Below, one piece after another: positions 58,027 to 64,000 of a stretch of 64,000 bases of DNA. The first letter of the stretch is position 1. Each line of letters opens with the position of its first letter. The notes beneath the pieces are model-generated. The model saw only the letters and a program-made list of their open reading frames with translations. It made no database searches and was not told the origin of the DNA. Where the stretch lies: the NCBI GenBank assembly GCA_965230275.1, contig CBDDKO010000002.1, forward strand, positions 2,604,001 through 2,668,000. Direction: 5' to 3'. This stretch comes from JAJRRS01 sp965230275. GTDB lineage: Bacteria > Planctomycetota > Phycisphaerae > Phycisphaerales > Phycisphaeraceae. The position numbers and the translations under genes are program-made.

Positions 58027-58127
58027 AACAGGGATGAACACGGATAAACACAGATAAGAAGTTTTGTTTAGACCCGTTCTTCTGTCTTATCCGTGTTCAT
58101 CCCTGTTCATCCCTGTTCATCCCTGTT
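58027..58127. repeat. Inverted pair of AACAGGGATGAACACGG-type repeats
   Basis: AACAGGGATGAACACGGATA... (58027-58059) is mirrored by ...TATCCGTGTTCATCCCTGTT (58085-58127), and the right side has three tandem TGTTCATCCC units. A related sequence lies at 30631-30662. It follows the GH57 stop by a few bases and would form a strong hairpin in the transcript. Confidence 0.8.
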
Positions 58128-58147
58128 TCAATTCTAATTTTATCATC

Positions 58148-58813
58148 ATGAAGATCCTGATCGCCACATCGAATCCGCACAAGCTTGATGAGATCCGTTT
58201 TGCGATCGGGGAGGCGGATGTCGATCTGGTGTCGCTTGATGCGCTTCCGGGGGTGGCGGAGATCGAGGAGCCGGTCGAGGACCAGGACACGTTTGAGGGC
58301 AACGCCGAGTTGAAGGCGCGCTTTTACGCGAAGGCGTCGGGGATGCTCTGTTTAGCAGACGACAGCGGCTTGGAGGTCGATGCACTCGGCGGCGAGCCGG
58401 GCGTGCGCAGCGCGCGCTACAGCAACACCGACGGCCCACGCCCCATACGCGACTCGGCCAACGGCCTGCTGCTGATGAACAACCTGCGCGATGTCCCGAT
58501 CGATCAGCGTGCGGCGCGATTCGTCTGCGCGATGGCGCTGGTGGATGGGCGCTCCCCGGAAGTAAAAGCCTTGGCCACCGTGCGCGGCACGATGGAGGGG
58601 CGCATACTCATGATTGATGAGGCCGAAGACCCGGCCCACCCCGAGCGGGGGCGTGGTACAAACGGGTTTGGTTATGACCCGATTGTCTACCTGCCCGACC
58701 TGAATCGTACCGTCGCCGAGCTATCCAGCGACGAGAAGAACGCGTTGAGCCACCGCGGCGACGCGGTGCGGAAGATCTGGCCGTCCGTAGGGCGTCTCTT
58801 AGAAGAAGATTGA
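58148..58813 (+). CDS. rdgB: Non-canonical purine NTP pyrophosphatase (RdgB/HAM1)
   Basis: House-cleaning enzyme that removes ITP, dITP and XTP. The N-terminus MKILIATSNPHKLDEIRFAIGEA and the motifs FEGNAELKARFYA, LADDSGLEVDALGGEPGVRSARYS, GTNGFGYDPIVYLP and LSSDEKNALSHRGDAVRKI are all intact. The frame is open 28 codons earlier within a repeat, so I use the ATG at 58148. The family length is normal. No operon partner is evident, although the small membrane protein follows 83 bases later. Confidence 0.95.
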   Translation: MKILIATSNPHKLDEIRFAIGEADVDLVSLDALPGVAEIEEPVEDQDTFEGNAELKARFYAKASGMLCLADDSGLEVDALGGEPGVRSARYSNTDGPRPIRDSANGLLLMNNLRDVPIDQRAARFVCAMALVDGRSPEVKALATVRGTMEGRILMIDEAEDPAHPERGRGTNGFGYDPIVYLPDLNRTVAELSSDEKNALSHRGDAVRKIWPSVGRLLEED

Positions 58814-58896
58814 TCGCCTTTCGACCACGATCTAGATTAAATCGATCATCATTCTGTATTTCACTCGAAATAGTGATATATCTATGCGATAATCAA

Positions 58897-59307
58897 ATGG
58901 CATTTAACAATGCCATTGTTGAGAAACGGGGACGATATAACGTGTTAGCTTTATCCAGCCAAGACCCATTGGTGCGTCTTCTAGTTGCCTTAGGCGCCGT
59001 TGTTCTAGCGGTAACCGGGCTGCTCGCTGGCGGCCTCCTGCTATTCGTCGAGCACGCCATGACTGACTTCGACGTCGATCTGCCCCGCGTTTATATGCGC
59101 TTTGCTTCGTGGGGATTAATGCCGGTCGTTGGCACATGGGTCATCTATATGCTGGCCGTGGCCGTGGCTTTTGGCTACCGCATGACCGAGAATCGAGGGT
59201 TGATTTTATTTGCGATCTTCCTGGCGGCCGCTTTCTACAATATCATGGTTGTTCTTGCGTCACTCGACGTCATGTCGCCGTTTTTCGGTGGCCATATGAT
59301 CATGTAA
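58897..59307 (+). CDS. Small membrane protein (136 aa)
   Basis: No family is recognised. There are three clear helices: about residues 27-50 (LVALGAVVLAVTGLLAGGLLLFV), 72-97 (LMPVVGTWVIYMLAVAVAFGY) and 103-125 (LILFAIFLAAAFYNIMVVLASL). The N-terminus is basic and the C-terminus ends FFGGHMIM. The ATG at 58897 begins MAFNNAIVEKRGRYNVLAL. It overlaps the convergent DUF4922 gene by eight bases. Function unknown. Confidence 0.65.
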   Translation: MAFNNAIVEKRGRYNVLALSSQDPLVRLLVALGAVVLAVTGLLAGGLLLFVEHAMTDFDVDLPRVYMRFASWGLMPVVGTWVIYMLAVAVAFGYRMTENRGLILFAIFLAAAFYNIMVVLASLDVMSPFFGGHMIM

Positions 59308-60262
59308 TCCGGGCGAGATCGGCACGATCTCTAGATACTTCCCGGTAAATCTTCGCGATGGTTTCGCCGGTGAGGTGGTCGAAGTCTTCGCGTCTTGGGG
59401 TGATGAGCAGGCCGAGCATGTCGACCAGGCCGGGGCTGACCAGGACTTCTTGCGGCGCCGGGCCGTGGCCGAAGTGGCTGGGGCGGTGGGAGACGCGGGG
59501 GAAGAGCACGGCATACATCGTGTCTTCATGTTGCGTCGCCAGCGCGTTGAGCATCGGTTCGGGGTCGGCGGGGAAGCGTTCAGCCAGGTGGGCGATGGTG
59601 CGGATCGTGCGGTCGAGGACGGCGGCGAGATCGCTGCCCTTGATGACGATGGCGGGCGGCTCGGGATCGGCGGTGATGCCGAGTGTCACGTCGTCTTCCG
59701 GTGATCCCCAGTTGATCAAGTGGTTTTCACCTTTTAGTAGCTGATGCTCAAAGGGCGTTGCGCCTTGGGGGCTTGCCTGGAGGTGCAGGTGGTCGGGCGC
59801 GCTCGCGCCGCACTTCGGGCCGTTGTAAAAAAACGTGAACTCGCCGGTCAGCCGCTCAGCAAGCTCAATCAGCTTGGGCAGGCAGGTGTGGATGCGCTGG
59901 GGCCGGTGTTTAAGCGTCGGGACCGTGAAGTGCGGCTCGAAGATCGGCATCGGGTTGCACAGAAACACATAGTCGTCCCCGGCGTCGATCCCCCGCTGCT
60001 CTTTCGGGCGGTTGACTTCGCAGAGGAAACACGGGCGCTCGGCGATACTTTTCGCGTCCACTTTCGCCGAGGCGCTGGCGACCCGGCCTGGGTTGAACTG
60101 CAGCCGGCAGCACAGCCCGTCGTACGTCACCTCGCGCACCTCGGACTGCGCCAGGAAGTCCACCCCCCGGGCCATCATCGGCCATTCGCGCTTCTGCGCA
60201 TCCCACAGCGCCCGCAGGTCGCTTGCCAGACTACTTGGTGCAGCCACACGCCACCTTCGCAT
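59300..60262 (-). CDS. DUF4922 family protein (HIT-like nucleotidyltransferase fold)
   Basis: The protein has RPCFLCEVNRPKEQRGIDAGDDYVFLCNPMPIFEPHFTVPTLKHRPQRI and a HIT-like DHLHLQASPQGATPFEH motif. This is the pattern of DUF4922, a group related to ATP adenylyltransferases and GDP-galactose phosphorylases. A nucleotide-transfer or phosphorolysis role is likely; the substrate is unknown. The gene starts 32 bases inside the GT2 gene upstream, indicating translational coupling. Together they may act in one sugar-nucleotide or surface-glycan pathway. The ATG at 60262 is the first in frame; an internal ATG at 60178 is possible. Confidence 0.75.
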   Translation of the reverse strand: MRRWRVAAPSSLASDLRALWDAQKREWPMMARGVDFLAQSEVREVTYDGLCCRLQFNPGRVASASAKVDAKSIAERPCFLCEVNRPKEQRGIDAGDDYVFLCNPMPIFEPHFTVPTLKHRPQRIHTCLPKLIELAERLTGEFTFFYNGPKCGASAPDHLHLQASPQGATPFEHQLLKGENHLINWGSPEDDVTLGITADPEPPAIVIKGSDLAAVLDRTIRTIAHLAERFPADPEPMLNALATQHEDTMYAVLFPRVSHRPSHFGHGPAPQEVLVSPGLVDMLGLLITPRREDFDHLTGETIAKIYREVSRDRADLARIT

Positions 60263-61709
60263 TCATCTTGATCCGTGACATGACCTCGAGCGTGCGCAGG
60301 CGGTCCTTGTAAAGATCGTGCCGGTTCTTCACGTCCAGGGGCAGGTCGGCGTCGGTGTTGTCGTCCCAGCGCCGGCATAGGTAAAGCGCGTCGTAGAGAC
60401 GTCCGATCTCATGTTGGCGTGAGATGGTCATGGCAATGCCGTAGTCCTCGCCGTAGCTCGTGTTGGGCAAGGGGCTGGTACGCATGACTTTGGTGCTGAA
60501 GGCACGTGGCGCGCCGATGCCGTTGACGCGCAGCAGGTTGTTTCGGCCGTTGTCTCGTGTCCATTCCTTGTGGTCGATCAGGCCCGGCGGGATCTCTTCC
60601 AGATCGAAGTTCACCATCCGATACGCGCCGACGACCATGGCGTACGGCCCCTCTTCAAGCGCGGCAACCATCTTCGCGACGCTATGCTCATCGATATAGA
60701 TGTCGTCGGAATCAAGCTGCACCGCCCACTTGCCGCAGTAGTCGCTCTGCAGCGCGTAGTTCCAGCAGCCGCCGATCCCCAGGTCGGTCGGGACAGGCAC
60801 GAGGTGGACCAGGTGATCGTAGGTCTTGCTCAGCTCGGCGAGCCGTTCGGTCGTGCCGTCGGTCGAGTGGTTGTCGACGACGATGACGTTGAACTTGAAC
60901 TCGGCGGTTTGCTCACAAGCGCTCTTGACGGCGTCGGCGACGGTCTTGATCCGGTTGCGCACAGGGATGATCACGCTGGCGGTGACGGGGTAATCGCCCT
61001 GAACGTCCGGCGTCTGGAAGCTCGGCTCCATGTAAGCGCCGATGCGCTTGAGGTGCTCGGTGACGATCGCTTCGCTTTCCAGTTGTGCGGCGCGGTTGGC
61101 GGGGTCGACGTAATCAAACAGCTTCTTGCCGGTCGGCCGATCGTCGGGATTGGGGCGTGTGTATAAAGGTTCGGGCAGGCGCACCGGCATGCCGACCTGT
61201 GTGATGCGCAGGCGCAGGTCGTAGAACGCGCCGGCGTTTGAATCCATCAGTTCACCGGCTTCACCGGCCGCTTGCTTGATAGCCGCGACGGACCAGGCGG
61301 TGACCGGCCCGAACTCGAAGTCGTCGCGCAGGCTGCCCAGTTGATAATCGTTGGTCGGGCAGGGCTTGGGCCCCTCGGCGGTGTCCTGGACGAAGTGGCT
61401 GTACATCATCGGCGCGCCGCTGGAGCAGGTCGCTTTCGCCAGGCGGAGCAGCGAAGCGGCGGACATGGTGACTTCGTCGCGCAGGCAGACCAGGACGCCG
61501 GGCTCAAGCGTCGCCAGCGCCCCGCGCCAGGCTTCGCCGGATAATGGCTTGTCGGTAACGATCTGCTCGACGGGTTTGGCTGTGTTGCCGACGGCCTGCT
61601 CGGGCCCGATCAGCACCACCCGGCCGACGGGCGTCTCGGCCCAGCCTGCGAGTAACTCGGTCAGCCAGCCCTCGGTCAGGCCGGTGTGCGGAATAAAAAC
61701 GGTGATCAC
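60231..61709 (-). CDS. Family 2 glycosyltransferase with N-terminal extra domain
   Basis: The C-terminal GT-A domain begins at about residue 243: TASVIIPVRNRIKTVADAVKSACEQT, VIVVDNHSTDGTTERLAEL, and the metal-binding DSDD in WAVQLDSDDIYID. The N-terminal 240 residues resemble a second GT-A-like or sugar-binding domain (VFIPHTGLTEGWLTELLAGW) with no clear DxD. A family 2 transfer of an unknown sugar is expected. It overlaps the DUF4922 gene downstream. I recall similar gene pairs or fusions in Bacteroidota but could not verify this. Cytoplasmic. Confidence 0.88.
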   Translation of the reverse strand: MITVFIPHTGLTEGWLTELLAGWAETPVGRVVLIGPEQAVGNTAKPVEQIVTDKPLSGEAWRGALATLEPGVLVCLRDEVTMSAASLLRLAKATCSSGAPMMYSHFVQDTAEGPKPCPTNDYQLGSLRDDFEFGPVTAWSVAAIKQAAGEAGELMDSNAGAFYDLRLRITQVGMPVRLPEPLYTRPNPDDRPTGKKLFDYVDPANRAAQLESEAIVTEHLKRIGAYMEPSFQTPDVQGDYPVTASVIIPVRNRIKTVADAVKSACEQTAEFKFNVIVVDNHSTDGTTERLAELSKTYDHLVHLVPVPTDLGIGGCWNYALQSDYCGKWAVQLDSDDIYIDEHSVAKMVAALEEGPYAMVVGAYRMVNFDLEEIPPGLIDHKEWTRDNGRNNLLRVNGIGAPRAFSTKVMRTSPLPNTSYGEDYGIAMTISRQHEIGRLYDALYLCRRWDDNTDADLPLDVKNRHDLYKDRLRTLEVMSRIKMNAKVACGCTK

Positions 61710-61829
61710 GGCACGGCTCCGTATCTGGGGTGTCGGTCAGTCGCCCTACAGGGGGCCGCTTATTATAGAATATTTAGCCGGCGGGTGAAGCCCCCCTTCC
61801 AGCCGCTCCACATTGCACACTGTCGGGAT

Positions 61830-63593
61830 CTAGTCAGCTTGGGCGTCGACACGGAACTCGATGTTGTTTCGCTCCAACAGCGTGCCGACCGACTGGTACA
61901 GCGCGGCGATGGCGTTGTGGTAGTCGGTCAGGGCCTGGACCTCCTGCACCTCCGCATCGGCCAGCCGTTCCTGCGTGCTGAGCTTCTGGTTGATCAGGAA
62001 CTGCGGGGTCAGCGCGACGCCCGACGCTTCCTGCACCTCGATCGCACGCAGGCTGTCCGCGGCGGCCCGGCGGGCGGCGCGGGTCGCGCCGATCAATTCA
62101 TACGATGTCTGCACATTGCGCAGCGCGTTCTTGACCTCCAGCACGACGTCCTGTGCCTGGCGTTGGTAAACCAGCGCCGAGGCACGGCGTTCGAGTTGAC
62201 GCTGTTTGTACAGCCCCTCGGCTGAGCGGTTGCCGATCGGCATCTCGAACTGCGCGCCGACGAGGTAGTCGATGAAGTCGGCGTCGCTTGCTCGGTCAAA
62301 TGCGTCGCCCGCGCTGTCGTTATCGACGCCGTTGAGCTGCACCGTCGCCGCCACGTTCAGCAGCGGCAGCCGGGCGTTATCCGCCACGCGCTGACGCACG
62401 GAAGCGTCCTTGATATCGATCAGCGCGATCTTCATCTCCGGTCGGCTGCGCAGCGCTTCGGTGACCAGGTCCAGGAGGCTGAAGGTGATCGGCTCGTCTG
62501 TCGGGGCGTCCAGGGGCACGATCAGCGTTTCGTCGGCGATCGGAAGCTCCGGTGAATTGATCAGCCGCTTGAGCTGGTCCGATGCCGAACGCACCGCGGA
62601 GCGGGCACGGATGACGTCGGCTCGCTGCAGCTCGACGAAGCTGTTGGCCTCGGTGATTTCAACCGGACTGGCGTCGTAGCCCCGGCGTTCGATCAGTCGG
62701 TCGCGGTCTTCGGTCGATCGTTCCAGCAGGCGGACACGCACACGCAGCTGCTGGTGGGCGAAGAAGACGTTCCAGTACCCCGCCTCGACATTCGCCACGA
62801 CCTGCAGCAATTCGCGCTTCAGCTGCTGGGCCTCGGCGAGGCGATCGTTCTGCGTCAGGATGATGTTCGAGCGGTTGATGTCCGACCCGAAGTTACGCAG
62901 CAACGGCTGCTCCAGGTTCACCAGGACGTCGGCTTCATAGAACTTGTTGACGCTGAAGACGGTGGGGACCGAGTCGTTGCGCGTCATGTCGGCCTGTAGC
63001 GTGACGCGCCCGCCGGTAACCAGCGCCTTGCGGATGCCGGTGGATAGCTCGAAGGTTTCACTCTTGGTGTTCCCCGAGAAGCCGGGCACGACCCCGCCGG
63101 GCTGCGGTGTGTCGAGGTTCGAGTAACTGGCGTCGGTGAAGAACGTCGCGTCGAACACGGCCTGTGCCTGGACGATGCGCGCCTCGCTGATCGCCGGGGT
63201 CATCCGTGCGACCTGCACGTCCAGGTTGTTCTTGACGGCGATCGCCACGGCTTCCTGCAGCGACAGGCTGAGCGTCTTCGCGTCGACCTCGCCGGTCAGG
63301 TCGGCGCCGGCGTCGAGCTCGATGCCCTGGTAGGCCTCCAGCCCGCTCATTTCGTCGAGCTCTTCACGGCGTTCGTCGCTGAGCTCCGATTCGACGTCGC
63401 TGGGCTCACGGCTCAGCTCGATCAGCTTCGCCTCGCTCGCCGACGCCAGATGGGCCCGGTGGGCCGCGATCATCTGTTCCCGCATCGCCTCGGCCGGGGT
63501 CTGATCCATCGGCCCGGCGCACCCCGACAGCCAGCCCGTGCCCAGCGCACATAGACCCGCCGTCCCCGTTAACCAGTAGCGTTTGATCGTCAT
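61830..63593 (-). CDS. TolC-family outer membrane efflux lipoprotein
   Basis: An outer membrane channel protein (587 aa) for efflux or type I secretion. A lipobox (GTGWLSGCAGP) near residue 27 predicts lipidation. Long coiled-coil helices with the duplicated TolC architecture follow: LSLQEAVAIAVKNNLDVQVARM near 132, VFDATFFTDASYSN, and later LLDLVTEALRSRPEMKIALIDIKDA and the C-terminal helical hairpin. A charged coiled coil (ELSREPSDVESELSDERREELDEM, residues about 60-83) precedes the first repeat and is unusual. The inner membrane and periplasmic partners are not visible in the window. Confidence 0.9.
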   Translation of the reverse strand: MTIKRYWLTGTAGLCALGTGWLSGCAGPMDQTPAEAMREQMIAAHRAHLASASEAKLIELSREPSDVESELSDERREELDEMSGLEAYQGIELDAGADLTGEVDAKTLSLSLQEAVAIAVKNNLDVQVARMTPAISEARIVQAQAVFDATFFTDASYSNLDTPQPGGVVPGFSGNTKSETFELSTGIRKALVTGGRVTLQADMTRNDSVPTVFSVNKFYEADVLVNLEQPLLRNFGSDINRSNIILTQNDRLAEAQQLKRELLQVVANVEAGYWNVFFAHQQLRVRVRLLERSTEDRDRLIERRGYDASPVEITEANSFVELQRADVIRARSAVRSASDQLKRLINSPELPIADETLIVPLDAPTDEPITFSLLDLVTEALRSRPEMKIALIDIKDASVRQRVADNARLPLLNVAATVQLNGVDNDSAGDAFDRASDADFIDYLVGAQFEMPIGNRSAEGLYKQRQLERRASALVYQRQAQDVVLEVKNALRNVQTSYELIGATRAARRAAADSLRAIEVQEASGVALTPQFLINQKLSTQERLADAEVQEVQALTDYHNAIAALYQSVGTLLERNNIEFRVDAQAD

Positions 63594-63723
63594 AAGACCC
63601 GGATCATACGGCCCGGACCGCCGGAACGCCAATTTGGGCGTACATTGTACGACTTCGCCCCGCCGGCCGATCCACCCGGGTCTGGGGCCCGGTTGGGAGT
63701 ACGCAGCCCCAGCTGGCTGATGG

Positions 63724-64000
63724 TTAGCAGTCCTGGTTCACATGGGACAGTACCGCGCTGACGGGCCTGCCCGTGATGAGTTGCTTACCGTCGGTGAAGC
63801 CTTCCTCGCGATCCTTTAAAGCCTCGATCAGATGACCGCGCAGCTGCCCGAGCAGGCCGGCGGCGGCATCCGCTCCTGCGAGGTCGGTCAGTTCCTGCGG
63901 ATCATTGACAAGATCGAACAGCTGTTCGTGACCGGTCTGGCTGAACCAGACGTACTTGTGCTTGCCGTCGGTGATGTAGTGAGACGAGCCGAAGTGCCCG
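63724..64000 (-). CDS. Sulfatase, C-terminal fragment
   Basis: The 91 visible residues (GHFGSSHYITDGKHKYVWFS, then EQLFDLVNDPQELTDLAG and a helical end with HVNQDC) match the C-terminal region of arylsulfatase/choline-sulfatase-type proteins. The tandem YVW and LFDLVNDPQE motifs are characteristic. The gene runs off the right edge; the catalytic cysteine/serine is outside the window. Sulfatases are abundant in planctomycetes that degrade marine sulfated glycans. Confidence 0.85.
   Translation of the reverse strand, partial: GHFGSSHYITDGKHKYVWFSQTGHEQLFDLVNDPQELTDLAGADAAAGLLGQLRGHLIEALKDREEGFTDGKQLITGRPVSAVLSHVNQDC

Noticed and set aside
58085..58127. Three TGTTCATCCC units as a CRISPR-like array
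   Set aside because: There are no spacers; the units are directly tandem ten-base repeats within a larger inverted repeat.
58550..58566. CTCCCCGGAAGT in rdgB as a repeat insertion
   Set aside because: It encodes the conserved family residues DGRSPEVK, so it is normal coding sequence.

Overview
This is a GC-rich bacterial chromosome segment that fits a planctomycete of the Phycisphaerae type. The evidence is indirect: PEP-CTERM sorting tails on secreted proteins, a DUF1800/DUF1501 gene pair, paired bactofilins, a sulfatase, a class III hybrid cluster protein, frequent GTG/TTG starts, and many short palindromic repeats. I could not run any database search, so the lineage is inference. No tRNA, rRNA or CRISPR array was seen.

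Layout. 1-3.7 kb: tsaB (cut by the window edge), trpD, small membrane proteins, a hyper-acidic small protein and a conserved-looking small protein. 4.1-5.2 kb: a GAF-GGDEF diguanylate cyclase. 5.2-20.9 kb: an alpha-glucan (starch/pullulan) locus made of a PEP-CTERM alpha-amylase with seven calcium-loop repeats, a PEP-CTERM surface protein, a LacI-type regulator with a likely operator array, a pullulanase, a neopullulanase-like lipoprotein, a fused binding protein-permease (MalE-MalF) and a MalG permease. Secreted and surface enzymes would cut the glucan and the transporter would import maltodextrins. No ATPase gene lies in the window. 21.1-25.3 kb: DUF1800, DUF1501 and a PhnD-like binding protein.

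25.3-36.1 kb: gcvP, DNA polymerase X, a lipoprotein, two bactofilins, a ZIP transporter, the amtB-glnB pair and a C1 peptidase. 36.2-38.1 kb: a PD-(D/E)XK nuclease-like gene and a REP-associated transposase (RAYT) surrounded and invaded by its REP palindromes. 38.2-46.8 kb: an atpD gene with no other ATP synthase gene beside it, parA, hcp, flgM, a DnaA-box cluster, folP, a PilZ protein, a MATE exporter and a divergent TrpF-like protein. 46.9-47.5 kb: a second, different RAYT between two copies of a second palindrome family. 47.6-64 kb: desaturase, cytidylate-kinase-like protein, PHP phosphoesterase, aminotransferase plus sulfotransferase, SOUL lipoprotein, murC, GH57 branching enzyme, rdgB, a GT2-DUF4922 pair, a TolC-like lipoprotein and the end of a sulfatase.

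The most unusual signal is the repeat content. At least seven families of short repeats occur, two of them next to distinct RAYT genes. Repeat-like sequence also lies in frame inside conserved genes: polX, parA, murC, the SOUL gene and the RAYT itself. In polX, murC and the SOUL gene the same motif (ACTTCCGGGGGC) sits in the same orientation and frame, always read as Thr-Ser-Gly-Gly, as if an element has been tolerated as a protein linker.
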